Part shown: positions 1 through 11,137 of the stretch, piece after piece
How positions within the stretch are numbered: position 1 is the stretch's first letter
How the letters are laid out: each line of letters opens with the position of its first letter
Source of the DNA: Lepas anatifera
Lineage: Eukaryota > Arthropoda > Thecostraca > Lepadidae
Reading direction: 5' to 3'
Length of the DNA stretch: 64,000 nucleotides
Assembly (NCBI GenBank): GCA_034440635.1
Contig: JAOTON010001351.1
Coordinates: 1,784,501 to 1,848,500 of the forward strand
Translations under genes and position numbers: made by a program
Notes under the pieces: model-generated
What the model was told of the DNA's origin: nothing
What the model saw: the letters and a program-made list of their open reading frames with translations, nothing else
The model's database searches: none

Positions 1-260
1 GGTCACTCATTCCACCCGAGAATGTAAAATAAATCTCCCAGCCGCATGGTCACTCATTCCGCCCGAGAATGTAAAATAAATCTCCCAGCCGCATGGTCAC
101 TCATTCCGCCCGGGAATGTAAAATAAATCTCCCAGCCGCATGGTCACTCATTCCGCCCGAGAATGTAAAATAAATCTCCCAGCCGCATGATCACTCATTC
201 CGCCGGAAAATATAAAAGAAATCTCCCAGCCGCATGGTCACTCATTCCGCCCGAGAATAT
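1..260. repeat. 47-bp tandem repeat, about 5.5 copies
   Basis: Units start at 1, 48, 95, 142, 189 and 236, each beginning GGTCACTCATTCC and ending CTCCCAGCCGCAT. The first four are almost identical and the fifth (189-235) is more diverged. The array is cut by the left window edge, so its true length is unknown. It is a short minisatellite with no coding potential. Confidence 0.95.
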
Positions 261-985
261 ACATCACGGTGTCCAAACAGGTCATCCTGCGATAAAATTC
301 TCACGGCTTGCGACCTTTGCGACAAATTCATGAATTAACAAGTTTATGGTTACACCCTTTATTCTGCGAACCGGAAACGAATCTACACCTTAAAAGGCTC
401 CATTGGTGCTGTTCTCCGCATGTGTATAATGGCTTGACTGTTATTTCTGCTGTGAGCCCCACGGTGGACAGCTGCACAGCTACAGACGGTCAGTGCAGAG
501 GGCCGACGACCGACAAACCCCGTCGGAAAGCCCGGCGGAGGGCGCGCCCAGCCGTCCCGCAGCTGGCCAGACAATACGCACAGAGCCGGCGCCAGCGTTC
601 ACACAGCCCAGCGCCAACAGCCGCGACGGCAGCTAACTGTTCCGTCAGCGGTCAGCCACAATGCAGCCGCCCCCTACACTGCACGCCGCCGCCGGAAGTG
701 CGTGGGGTCGCGCGCTGGGCAGGCATCAGACACGCCGTCGGAGCCGCCGTGCCGCCGCTCACGGACAGCCGACGGCCACACAACAGCTGGGAGCGCGAGA
801 ACACGCCCCAGCGGGTCCTCAGGGTCGGACCGGACCAGCCAATCTGGGTACCTGGATATAGGAGAGGTGCGAGCTGCCGCAGAACACGGCACGCATACCT
901 TGCACCAGCGGATTTTCCACCCTGGTGGTCCACACGCCCCACCCCAAACCACTCTTGCCATGAATGGTTCAGACTAAGTCCCGTG
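261..985. other. CpG-rich spacer, no gene seen
   Basis: This is GC- and CpG-rich DNA, densest around 460-950. Open frames exist on both strands, but their predicted peptides are low-complexity (rich in R, P, A and S) as expected from GC-rich sequence, and I recognise no domain. I see no promoter, splice pattern or repeat unit that I can support. Confidence 0.6.
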
Positions 986-1062
986 TGTGTATGTATATAT
1001 ATATATATATACGGAATTCTATACTATACTACTATATACTATACTATACATATATATACATG

Positions 1063-1106
<44 letters not shown>
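986..1106. repeat. Compound TA/ATAC microsatellite
   Basis: A (TA)n tract at about 993-1012 is followed by imperfect ATACT/ATACATA motifs. A second (TA)n run lies at about 1066-1105. It is simple-sequence DNA. Confidence 0.95.
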
Positions 1107-1108
<2 letters not shown>

Positions 1109-2164
1109 GACGCTGTCAGCAATTTGTAGACGGTCCGGAGTGTTGCGAGTGTGTAGGCCGAGTGTCATTGCCGAATACCCTCCGCTTCAACTCCGATTCC
1201 GTAAGACCAATCCGAAAGTAGGCGTGATAAACTGGCATGCTGTATTTGAAGGCATCGGTGTAGTCATCGCACCAACGGCGACTCCATGACTAAGTCCAGT
1301 CGAGGGACGAAGTCCCGGGACAAATGTCCTGCCCTAGTGAAAATAAATTATTTTCACCAAACAGCAGAACCGTCAAAACTAACCATGAAAACGTACTAGC
1401 GAGATAAACATAATTATAAAATAAGACACCGACAGGAAATCCAAGTACGACGGCGATAGCAGAAAATATATAGAAGCTCAAACTCAGCACAAGTTCGAAT
1501 CTACCGCAGGTGAAACCTCAATCCAGAGAAATAAAGGTACAACACCGAACAATATTAAGATACTAATGAGAAGCTGCTTTGAATTATTCCAATTATCGAT
1601 GTAAACACTTTCAACTTAGTTCAACTCACGTTCCGGTTGAAGAAATGATGCACGATAGAAGACACGCAGGTCCGTCTCGCTCGCCGTCTAGACAGGAAAT
1701 GAGCCCTGGGTCACCGCATGACCCGGTACCGGAAAATGATTGACAAGCAAGGCCTAACACAAACTTCCTAAACACGCTCAGAATTAATAACTACAAAATT
1801 TAACTATAACTTTAAATTAGTCATAATACTCATCACTTAAATCACTTCCTAAAAGTCAAATAACAAATTTCCAAATAATGACCGGAAGAGAGGTCACGCC
1901 GCTCTGCCATCTGCCGTGTGGCAAGAGCATTGGCTAACAGGTACAGCGCCGTCTACAACAAACGTTCTGCACAGCAGCGAGGTACTGCTCACTCACGGTC
2001 GGGTCAAAAGTAGGCTATCTACATATATATATAACAAGCCCATGTTGGGAGGGGTAGATTTGGCACAAGCGCTAACACTTAAACGGTGCCACCCTGTCCC
2101 CAACGGGCGGCAAACAGGGGGCGCGACAAACGAAACAGAAACCCCCGTATCTACAGAAATACAG
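1107..2164. other. Spacer with nothing recognised
   Basis: Mixed-composition DNA. The short open frames show no recognisable protein family, and I see no tandem structure or transposon terminus. Confidence 0.5.
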
Positions 2165-2557
2165 TCATTTTCGGCCAATTCCCGTTTTCCCCATGCATTT
2201 TCAATTGGGTTATGATTCATGTCTGATCCATCGATATGACAGGTCATCGATATGAAAAATCACGGAATAATTTTTTTGCAGTACACGATGGGCCAATGAT
2301 GTGATGAGTTTCAGCTGGATAGGTTTACCCCGTTCTTACTTCTTTGATCTTAAACATTTTGGTGGCAAGGATATTTGACCTGCACTGGTAACCTGACCTG
2401 GGATGGCCCAACCTTAAAACTTAAAGAAAAGTTACAAAATTGATCCGGGATAAGGCGCAATAAAACAAAGGTGCAATTCCGGCGGCGCCTCGCGCAGCTG
2501 GAACGCCTCAATGTGGGGGGCTGTCCAAACCCCCTTTCCCAACCAGGGCGAATATTA
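2165..2557 (+). mobile_element. Family A TTAA element, degraded 3' fragment
   Basis: The order of motifs matches better-preserved family A copies, for example 53800-54130 and 10180-10540. It runs: CCCCATGCATTT, GGTCATCGATATGAAAAA, TGATGAGTTTCA, then ACCTGACCTGGGATG, then a GGCGCC-rich segment, then a C-run and GGGCGAATATTAA with TTAA at 2554-2557. The left half is missing. It codes for nothing. Confidence 0.7.
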
Positions 2558-3119
2558 ATATCTAACGGACCAGATGGGACAATGAAGGTAGTTTCTAGCC
2601 TCAGGGATTGAACCGCCGCTAATCCATGTAATCCCGATCTAGAGACCTGCGATGAAACTACCGGGCCAACCGGCGACCCAGGCTTCTATGACTCAAAGGT
2701 TCTAGCGCACAACGCTGTATCACAAGGGGCGTAAGAGTTACTGACTTAACACATCCACAAGGCGTTTAGTCCCATCCAAAGGTGGTAGCAGCCATAAGCG
2801 TCACCACCGGCAAAAAAGTGGGGGGGGGGGGCAGCCAAACTTCAACCTGATGCTGACAAAAAATTTTCGGCTGGTTATGAGTGTCCGGTTTTCTCCCATT
2901 TTGAATGAGATCAGGAAATTTTTGGCCAAAAAGTGGGGGGCCAGGCCCCCTGCCCCCCTTTCCAACGCTTATGGTAACAGCATTTGACTGTGCTCAGCAG
3001 TGGTGACAAGAAGCAGGCACACCATCAACATCTCCATGAGCCGACGCTGGGACGCGCCGAGTCGGGACAGAGGGCCAGGTTGGCACGGCCCGCCGCCAGG
3101 GTGCTGCCGGACGCCGTTT
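2558..3119. other. Spacer with homopolymer G/C runs
   Basis: No gene is seen. It includes a G run of about 12 near 2820 and two similar GTGGGGGG-type patches near 2818 and 2932. The second follows the phrase TTTTTGGCCAAAAAGTGGGG. These could be worn transposon ends, but I cannot pair them. Confidence 0.45.
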
Positions 3120-3755
3120 ACTGGTAAGTGGGGAATTCCAGGACAAAACGACCAAAAATATTTCAATTTGACACCACCATGTCTAGAAAAAATCTGAAAC
3201 TTTGTCTCCGGGGTAGTTTTGGGCCAGAAACACGCCTGTGAGAATCTTAGCCCCCTCCGACCAACGGTGACCGAGTTATAGCCCGAGGCATTTTCGGGAG
3301 GTCACGTTGTAGACTCATCTTTGATGCTTCATAACTCAACAACGCATCACCTGATTAACAAGTTTTGTATATCATTGAACTCGTCTTGATTTATAGTTTA
3401 TTTTGAAAAAGAAAATGTTAAAATTTGAAAATTTTGGACTTTTAATTTGTTTGACCTTTTCCTTTTTGACCTAGCTTGACCTTTTCCCAGTTGAAATTGT
3501 CCTTTTAGACACCTCAAAAATGTTTCTTCATAAAATATCTTTCGATAGCAAAAATAAAAAAAAATGCGTTCTTGCTATAAGTTCCGAATATTTAGCACCT
3601 AAGGTAGGTATGTACACGGTTTTTTACCATTGCGGTAGTACAGCCTTATGTTTAACGTCGCAAATATAGCGATTGCTTTTGTAATCGGTCGCTGGAAATC
3701 ATACTCCATTGTCTTTACGAAATTTTAATCGTAGAAGTATCCGAATTTATGACAA
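3120..3755 (+). repeat. Left arm of a ~1.3-kb inverted repeat
   Basis: Reading towards 3755, this segment is the reverse complement of 5746-6395. Examples are GACACCACCATGTCTAG at 3170 against its complement near 6320, and CCGAATTTATGACAA at 3741-3755 against TTGTCATAAATTCGG at 5746-5760. The arms differ by scattered substitutions and small indels, at a high identity judged by eye. A family A element sits between the arms. Confidence 0.85.
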
Positions 3756-5745
3756 TTAACACGCGCCCACCCGAGGGGGTGGGCAACCGGCCTCCTCAGG
3801 TTTCCACAGGTAGTAAAAAAACACCTTCGCGCAGCGCCACCGTACTCCATCTACCTCTAACACAACATTTTGCGACTTCTGGAAAAATAATTTAGGCCAA
3901 CTGGGAGGTGGTAGGTACCGTAAATGCTGAAGGCCAGCAGGCAACTCAGTGGTGAGGAGGTGACCTGAGGTAGACGGTCGTCGTTATGCCTTGTGGGACT
4001 TTCAACTTTGTTTCCTTGATTAACACTTTATCGTGGGAGTTGCTCGTTTGGGTGGTGGGGTCAGGGTCTCCGTAAAAAGTCCCTTGATGACTCTAGTGAG
4101 ACACCTACTCCTAAAACTGCCTCCTTGCCGCCCCGGTAGCTCAGTTGGTAGAACGTTGGGCTCCGGCCCGCGGCTCAGAAGCATGCAGTGGCAGTGTATG
4201 TCCAGGCTTGGGGTCGGTTCCGCTGAGACGCTCCGGCGCTCAATAGCTTACCCGACGTACAAGTCGGCTGGCAACTGACTGGTGAGAGGGTGACCTGAGC
4301 GGGGCGGCCGTCCCTGTGCTGTGTGGGACGTTAAACGTTGGCTTCTAAAATCAACCCTTCATTGTGGGAGTTGCTCGTTCGGATGGTGGGGTCGGGGTCT
4401 CCGTGACAAGTCCATTGATGACTTTAGTGAGACCCCGACTCCAACAATCGAACTGAAAACAACTTGTACAAAATGTATAAAAAACTGAACTGGCAACAAC
4501 TTGGGCAATATTTATAAACAGAAAAACTGCAGCCATTAAAAGTGATGAAAAGGGATTCCTTGTTTCGAGGGAGACGAGGGCACATGAACTTATTAATAAT
4601 GAACCTTTCAGCCTTAAACGAAAATTTACAAAGATGTCGTGACCTTATCAATAATTGAAACAAGTATAACTTATCCTATGAGCACCACTAACTCACACAA
4701 TTACATCGTTCCCGGAGATGGAAAATAGTATCGATGCAAGCTGATCCAGTTCAGCACAGCATATGTTTGAGAGGATTCATGCAATGTAAACAAACGTGTC
4801 TGAAAGGCTTTCATTCCCAAAAAGTAATTTGAATCTGCTCATATATTCGACAAAATGTCCTGAAATTGTAACACATTCTACTTGGTCGCTTGAATAGGTT
4901 GCCTCATGATATTTTTACAAGGTGTTCATTTCATAGCTGACACGGATCCGAGAATCCCAGATAAATGACACAGTGCACTGGGAGTGATGCCGCTAAATAG
5001 CCAGTTTTAATCATTACCGAATATGTTACATACAATCGTTTGGTCGTGTTGCCTTTGAGGTTGCTCAAGGTCACAGTATTTCTTACGGGAACTAAGTGGA
5101 AACCTAAATTTTGTGGCATAATAGGTGACAGAGAAGAGCAGTAGAAATAAAAGTTCAGCACCATTGGAACACTCTTGTTGAGCCCAAACGGATTATATAT
5201 CTTATAATATTGCCTAGTCAAATGTCAAAATTAACCTGCTTTGACCTAGGGCCAGGCTTAGGTCTGTATGGTAAAAAGAATATTAATCAAACTGCAGTGG
5301 CAAGTCAGACACGACAATGTAAAAATACAACCTCCATCGCAATTCTCGACAATTCTCAATTCTCGCAAGTTATCAAAATTTACCAATCGCCCCATGCATT
5401 TCTAATGGAAAGATCATGACCTTTGCCCTGCTCCCGGTTATCGATATAGAAATCCTGCTACGAAAAATTATCTTGCTAGGCGATCTTACTATGTAATGCG
5501 ATTCTAACCACGATAGGCTAAATTTGATATGATTTATGCACCTCCCAAAGTTTGAGGTTAGGTCTCTTGACCTGGGTTGGCGGTCTGACCTGGTATGACC
5601 CAGACCTAAAATTTTGCCAGAAACTGCAAAAATTTCGAGTTAGAGGTACATGAAGTACGGTGGCGCTGCGCGAAGGTGTTTTTTTTACTACCTGTGGAAA
5701 CCTGAGGAGGCCGGTTGCCCACCCCCTCGGGTGGGCGCGTGTTAA
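3756..5745. mobile_element. Family A TTAA element with ~140-bp terminal inverted repeats
   Basis: TTAA at 3756-3759 and 5742-5745 bounds a 1990-bp element. The ends read TTAACACGCGCCCACCCGAG inward from both sides. The first ~95 bp of the two ends are nearly identical, then similarity fades by about 3895 and 5605. The right half (5385-5600) carries the family A body: CCCCATGCATTTCTAATGG, TTATCGATATAGAAATCC, then GGTCTGACCTGG. The left-centre holds two tandem SINE-like units. No transposase frame is present, so it is non-autonomous. Confidence 0.8.
3900..4450 (+). mobile_element. Tandem tRNA-derived SINE units
   Basis: The segment from about 3920 to 4110 repeats at 4255 to 4445, about 335 bp apart. 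It contains GGCAACT..GGTGA..GGTGACCTGAG, then TGTGGGAC.TT.AAC, then GTGGGAGTTGCTCGTT, then GGGTCTCCGTRA. The second unit has a tRNA-like head from 4129 with a perfect A box, TAGCTCAGTTGG, at 4137-4148 and a weak B box near 4212-4222. The first unit lacks a head. The likely reading is a partial dimer of a Pol III-transcribed SINE inside the TTAA element. The 3' boundary is uncertain. Confidence 0.6.
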
Positions 5746-6395
5746 TTGTCATAAATTCGGATACTTGTACGATTAAAATTTCGTAAAGACAATGGAGTAT
5801 GATTTCCAGCGACCGATTACAAAAGCAATCGCTATATTTGCGACGTTAAACATAAGGCTGTACTACCGCAATGGTAAAAAACCGTGTACATACCTACCTT
5901 AGGTGCTAAATATTCGGAACTTATAGCAAGAACGCATTTTTTTTTATTTTTGCTATCGAAAGATATTTTATGAAGAAACATTTTTGAGGTGTCTAAAAGG
6001 ACAATTTCAACTGGGAAAAGGTCAAGCTAGGTCAAAAAGGAAAAGGTCAAACAAATTAAAAGTCCAAAATTTTCAAATTTTAACATTTTCTTTTTTCAAA
6101 ATAAACTATAATTCAAGACGAGTTCAATGATATACAAAACTTGTTAATCAGGTGATGCGTTGTTGAGTTATGAAGCATCAAAGATGAGTCTACAACGTGA
6201 CCTCCCGAAAGTGCCTCGGGCTATAACTCGGTCACCGTTGGTCGGAGGGGGCTGAGATTCTCACAGGCGTGTTTCTGGCCCAAAACTACCCCGGAGACAA
6301 AGTTTCAGATTTTTCTAGACATGGTGGTGTCAAGCCTTGGTCGATCTGTCCTGGAATGCCCCAAGTATCCACTTCTCACGCCGGCTGACGACTTG
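5746..6395 (-). repeat. Right arm of a ~1.3-kb inverted repeat
   Basis: This is the reverse complement of 3120-3755. It starts at the TTAA of the inserted family A element and loses similarity near 6395. It carries no coding sequence that I recognise. Confidence 0.85.
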
Positions 6396-6890
6396 ACGAC
6401 TGACCCGTCTCACGCAGGCCACTGTTTTTGGACGGTGCCGGCTGGTTTTTCCGGTATTTGCTGTGACCTCTTGCGTAGAGCACACGAACCCAGTCTCCCG
6501 TCAGCACATTCATCGGCGCAGGCACGTCGGCTGACACCATGGGCAGCCTGCTACCGCAGTCAACGACGTGGCAAGAAATGCCGCAGGTTTGGGCACATCA
6601 TACAAGAAAAACTGCATCGGGGATTCCCTTATCTTTGCAGGAAGCGGGCTGGTACAATCTTAGGGTCCTTCCAACCTTAATGAATATGGAAACTGCATAC
6701 TCAAGATAAAGAGCAAGAAAATGGCCTTCTCTAGCTTTGGCTTCATTCATGACTAGATAGTCCAAAACACCACTGCCATTTAACGGAGCACTAATCTGGG
6801 CCGCTGCAGCGGTGGGAAGCGGCGCGGCAGCAGCAGCAGCAGTGTCGGCCAGCTCCACGGGCCCCTCCCGAGCCGGTCGGTAAGTGGCAC
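6396..6890. other. Spacer before the 96-bp array
   Basis: No gene is seen. A short (GCA)n run lies at about 6826-6840. The open frame crossing this segment on the minus strand continues out of the minisatellite to the right and has no recognisable domain here. Confidence 0.5.
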
Positions 6891-8716
6891 TGCCGGAGTG
6901 ACAGGCGAGCGGAGCCTGTGAACTCCCGTGTCGTGTACAACCACACCGAATGTAGCAGACCCCTGGTGCGCTGCTGGTAGTGGCACTGCCGGAGTGACAG
7001 TCGAGCGGAATCTGTGAACTCCCGTGTCGTGTACAACCACACCGAATGTAGCAGACCCCTGGTGCGCTGCTGGTAGTGGCACTGCCGGAGTGACAGTCGA
7101 GCGGAGTCTGTGAACTCCCGTGTCGTGTACAACCACACCGAATGTAGCAGACCCCTGGTGCGCTGCTGGTAGTGGCACTGCCGGAGTGACAGGCGAGCGG
7201 AGTCTGTGAACTCCCGTGTCGTGTACAACCACACCGAATGTAGCAGACCCCTGGTGCGCTGCTGGTAGTGGCACTGCCGGAGTGACAGTCGAGCGGAGTC
7301 TGTGAACTCCCGTGTCGTGTACAACCACACCGAATGTAGCAGACCCCTGGTGCACTGCTGGTAGTGGCACTGCCGGAGTGACAGTCGAGCGGAGTCTGTG
7401 AACTCCCGTGTCGTGTACAACCACACCGAATGTAGCAGACCCCTGGTGCGCTGCTGGTAGTGGCACTGCCGGAGTGACAGTCGAGCGGAGTCTGTGAACT
7501 CCCGTGTCGTGTACAACCACACCGAATGTAGCAGACCCCTGGTGCACTGCTGGTAGTGGCACTGCCGGAGTGACAGTCGAGCGGAGTCTGTGAACTCCCG
7601 TGTCGTGTACAACCACACCGAATGTAGCAGACCCCTGGTGCGCTGCTGGTAGTGGCACTGCCGGAGTGACAGACGAGCGGAGTCTGTGAACTCCCGTGTC
7701 GTGTACAACCACACCGAATGTAGCAGACCCCTGGTGCACTGCTGGTAGTGGCACTGCCGGAGTGACAGTCGAGCGGAGTCTGTGAACTCCCGTGTCGTGT
7801 ACAACCACACCGAATGTAGCAGACCCCTGGTGCGCTGCTGGTAGTGGCACTGCCGGAGTGACAGACGAGCGGAGTCTGTGAACTCCCGTGTCGTGTACAA
7901 CCACACCGAATGTAGCAGACCCCTGGTGCGCTGCTGGTAGTGGCACTGCCGGAGTGACAGTCGAGCGGAGTCTGTGAACTCCCGTGTCGTGTACAACCAC
8001 ACCGAATGTAGCAGACCCCTGGTGCGCTGCTGGTAGTGGCACTGTATGTCGGAGTGACAGTCGAGCGGAGTCTGTGAACTCCCATGTCGTGTACAACCAC
8101 ACCGAATGTAGCAGACCCCTGGTGCGCTGCTGGTAGTGGCACTGCCGGAGTGACAGTCGAGCGGAGTCTGTGAACTCCCGTGTCGTGTACAACCACACCG
8201 AATGTAGCAGACCCCTGGTGCGCTGCTGGTAGTGGCACTGCCGGAGTGACAGTCGAGCGGAATCTGTGAACTCCCGTGTCGTGTACAACCACACCGAATG
8301 TAGCAGACCCCTGGTGTGCTGCTGGTAGTGGCACTGCCGGAGTGACAGTCGAGCGGAGTCTGTGAACTCCCATGTCGTGTACAACCACACCGAATGTAGC
8401 AGACCCCTGGTGCGCTGCTGGTAGTGGCACTGCCGGAGTGACAGTCGAGCGGAGTCTGTGAACTCCCGTGTCGTGTACAACCACACCGAATGTAGCAGAC
8501 CCCTGGTGCGCTGCTGGTAGTGGCACTGCCGGAGTGACAGTCGAGCGGAGTCTGTGAACTCCCGTGTCGTGTACAACCACACCGAATGTAGCAGACCCCT
8601 GGTGCACTGCTGGTAGTGGCACTGCCGGAGTGACAGACGAGCGGAGTCTGTGAACTCCCGTGTCGTGTACAACCACACCGAATTTAGCAGACCCCTGGTG
8701 TGCTGCTGGTAGTGTA
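6891..8716. repeat. 96-bp minisatellite, about 19 copies
   Basis: Units begin TGCCGGAGTGACAGTCGAGC and recur every 96 bp (6891, 6987 and so on). Most differ by a few substitutions, such as GTGCGCTG versus GTGCACTG. One unit near 8041-8050 has a 4-base insertion (TGTATGTCGG). Because 96 is a multiple of three and the unit lacks stops in several frames, minus-strand frames of 400-720 codons stay open. The insertion shifts these frames without closing them, which argues that none is a real protein. Confidence 0.97.
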
Positions 8717-8820
8717 CCACTTCGCAGAGACGATGCAAACCACCGGCCGAGCTGGTCCAATCCGCCAGCATATATATAATCTAGTTTTAACCACCACGCT
8801 TTGAACCAAACCCGTCGAAA

Positions 8821-8853
8821 TTTGACGCCGGATACAGCATATCCGGCGTCAAA
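8821..8853. repeat. Perfect hairpin, 14-bp stem, 5-nt loop
   Basis: TTTGACGCCGGATA at 8821-8834 is exactly complementary to 8840-8853, with CAGCA as the loop. No T-run follows, and no gene is nearby for it to regulate. It may be the relic of a transposon end. Confidence 0.9.
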
Positions 8854-9362
8854 TATAGCATAGCTTTAACAAAAGTCCGCATAGTCTTTTGGTTACAATG
8901 ACAGCGTTCTAGTCTTCCAACGCAAACTTGCTTTTCAAAAAGGTCACGTAAATGTGTGCACCCTGGTTCCGCGCAAATTCGTCACACGTCCGAAGAAAGC
9001 ATTCAGAACTCGCATTTAATCTGGCCAGTTAGTAAACTATGTTCTTATGTTTAAGGGTTGGCCAACCACGAGATTATATAGCGCCCGCGACTTTACTGAC
9101 GACAAATGGTGCATAAGACGAGATGGGGGCGCGTTGAACTTGACCACAGGCCAGGTGGAGGCCTCTAGAAAGGGGGCCTCGACAGACAGAGGCCAGGCAG
9201 ACGGCGTCCGGCTTGAGCGGCTTCCCAGGGAGAGGGCTGCAACACTCATGAGAACACAAAGCTAAAGACAATTGCTTAACGCGCGCTGGTATGAAGCCCG
9301 ACTCGCACTGAGCGACGCGCCCCGCGACCCCAGCACCCCCGTCACAATAAACCCATTTTCCA
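8854..9362. other. Spacer with nothing recognised
   Basis: Open frames of 60-100 codons on both strands overlap each other. They show no recognisable family. Confidence 0.5.
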
Positions 9363-9760
9363 CTGCCTGCTACTCTCTGGCCCAACGTTAAGCGTCGAAA
9401 GAGTATACGTGTGGCTGCAAAAAAACATTATCAATTTTATAATATACTTATTCAACAATCTTTGCCCATAGTATGTACCTCTTAAACAAATGCAACTTTT
9501 ATAGTTAGTTATGTGATCAATTATTGGTAAATACTTTTCCTCAGCCTGTACCCCTAGCCCAACGTTAAGTGTGAAATGGGTATACGTCTAGCTGCAGAAA
9601 AGTATTATCAATAATTAGTTGCATATTTCAAAAACCCCAACCCCAGTACGTACCCCTAAAATCAAACCATCTCTTTGAGCTAGTTAATCTGAGCAATCAT
9701 TAATAAACCCTTTTTCCCAGCCTGTACCTCTGGCCCAACGTTAAGCGTTGAATGAGTATA
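9363..9760. repeat. ~177-bp tandem repeat, just over 2 copies
   Basis: The phrase CCCAACGTTAAG, followed by GAGTATACGT or a close variant, recurs at 9381, 9558 and 9734, giving spacings of 177 and 176. The intervening AT-rich halves are clearly related but diverged. It resembles a short stretch of satellite DNA. Confidence 0.85.
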
Positions 9761-10169
9761 CTCATTCAACTTAATCAAAAAGCTAGTGTTTGGCTAAAAT
9801 AATATAAAGTCTGCCACAAATACTGGTCTAGGTTTGTTGTATTGTCGGCATTGCTTTTAGGTTAGAGGTACCAATATCGTTGTTGTCACGACATCCAATC
9901 TTATTTTTAACGATTCATTCTAAAAAAGCATTTTTGTGTGAAGCTCAATTCGAGGTCTGGCTATACTAGGACTGATAATTACTGATATTTACTCCACGAT
10001 TCTGATGAAGGGCTGTGCCCGAATATATAATCTTCAGTGTTTTTTACATTTCCGGATTCGAGGGGAGAGGCCAGGGAACATCTTAGCAACTCATCATCAT
10101 TCTCCTCGCCGCAGCACTTAAAAACTTATCAACGTTTGATTGCATCAATACTTACTGAGAAAAGCACAT
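9761..10169. other. AT-rich spacer, no gene
   Basis: No supported feature. The left half of the following family A copy may begin somewhere in here, but I could not recognise its terminus. Confidence 0.45.
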
Positions 10170-10540
10170 TTCATGATTTTCCCCATGTATTTACAATGGG
10201 GAGGTCATGCCCTGCACATGACCTTAGGTAACCAATATAAAAAATCCCGGAACAAATGTTGTAGCTCCTGGTGAGCTCAATATGTGGTATGAGTTTGAAC
10301 TTGATCGATTAACCCTTCTTTTAGTTATGCGGTCCTAAGCATTTTTGAGGTGAGGTCACTTCACCTGGCCTGGTGACCTGACCTGATATGACCTTGAGCT
10401 GAAATTTTTAGGGAAAGATGTAATAATGATGAAGGAACAGCCAGACCAAGTTTGGTGGCGCAGCGCGCCGCCGTTTTTTGGTCGCTTCGGAAAGACCCGA
10501 GGGGGTGGTCTAAAAGACCCCCCACCCGGGCGAAGGTTAA
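10170..10540 (+). mobile_element. Family A TTAA element, 3' part
   Basis: The conserved body runs from TTTTCCCCATGTATTTACAA, through CCAATATAAAAAATCCCGG and GGTGACCTGACCTGATATG, to a GGTGGCGC-rich segment. A subterminal palindrome (GGGGGTGGTCT, AAA, AGACCCCCC at 10501-10521) follows, and the copy ends in TTAA at 10537-10540. The left end is missing or unrecognised. The final TTAA is also the first TTAA of the next element. Confidence 0.75.
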
Positions 10541-10974
10541 AGGGAATGTGACACCTCGGTCGAATCCAGGAATTAAATGTAATTAGGGGTATTTTTGGCC
10601 GAAATTCATGAAAACATTCATGATTTTTCTGAAAAATGTATGAGCTCAATATTTTTATTTTTAAAGTGCTCCTCTGGGGGAAAAATAAGCCTCTGCCTGT
10701 GGATGACCTCATGATCTGGCAGCTACTACCATATTCAAAAGGCTTCAATTGGCTGATTACTCACCGTGACGTCAGCGCTGTCGTCACACCTACATCTGAC
10801 AACTGTGGCCGCCTGGTACATTTGGGGGCACATTTCAGGTAGGTTTTAGCTTTTCTCCTCGGAACTTTTGAGTTTCAAGACAAATGATATATCGAGTACC
10901 GGGTTATACGACATGCTCTACAACTTGGCTATCTCAGCTAAAATCAAGTTATAAAGTTGCCACATTCCCTTCAA
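10537..10974 (+). mobile_element. Family B TTAA MITE
   Basis: The left end is TTAAAGGGAATGTGACACCT and the right end is AAGTTGCCACATTCCCTT. The final TTAA is mutated (TTCAA). The interior matches the copies at 40683, 41132 and 52294, including GGTCGAATCCAGGAATT, CTGCCTGTGGATGA, TTCAATTGGCTGATTAC and TGACGTCA at 10767-10774. It has no open frame of interest and is non-autonomous. Confidence 0.85.
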
Positions 10975-11137
10975 CATGGTTTTGGTACCGTCGATTACAA
11001 ATGCGTATATCTTGCTTTACTGACCAATTTCAAACGTGAAACACGTTACAATAGATCATAAAAGTAGCAGAAATTTATAAATGCCACTTTTCCAAATGGT
11101 AAAGTCTGTTAAATAAAAGGTATCATTTGTATTTGTA

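Noticed and set aside
308..1129. 273-codon plus-strand frame as a gene
   Set aside because: It is composed of CpG-rich sequence and ends in a TA microsatellite (poly-IYIY). It has competing frames on both strands and no domain.
4129..4222. Functional tRNA gene
   Set aside because: The A box is perfect, but the distance to a weak B box and the lack of a cloverleaf point to a SINE head.
6598..8771. Minus-strand frames of 400-720 codons as repeat proteins
   Set aside because: They lie in a 96-bp minisatellite, several frames are open at once, and a 4-base insertion switches between them without consequence. There is no signal peptide, domain or supporting context.
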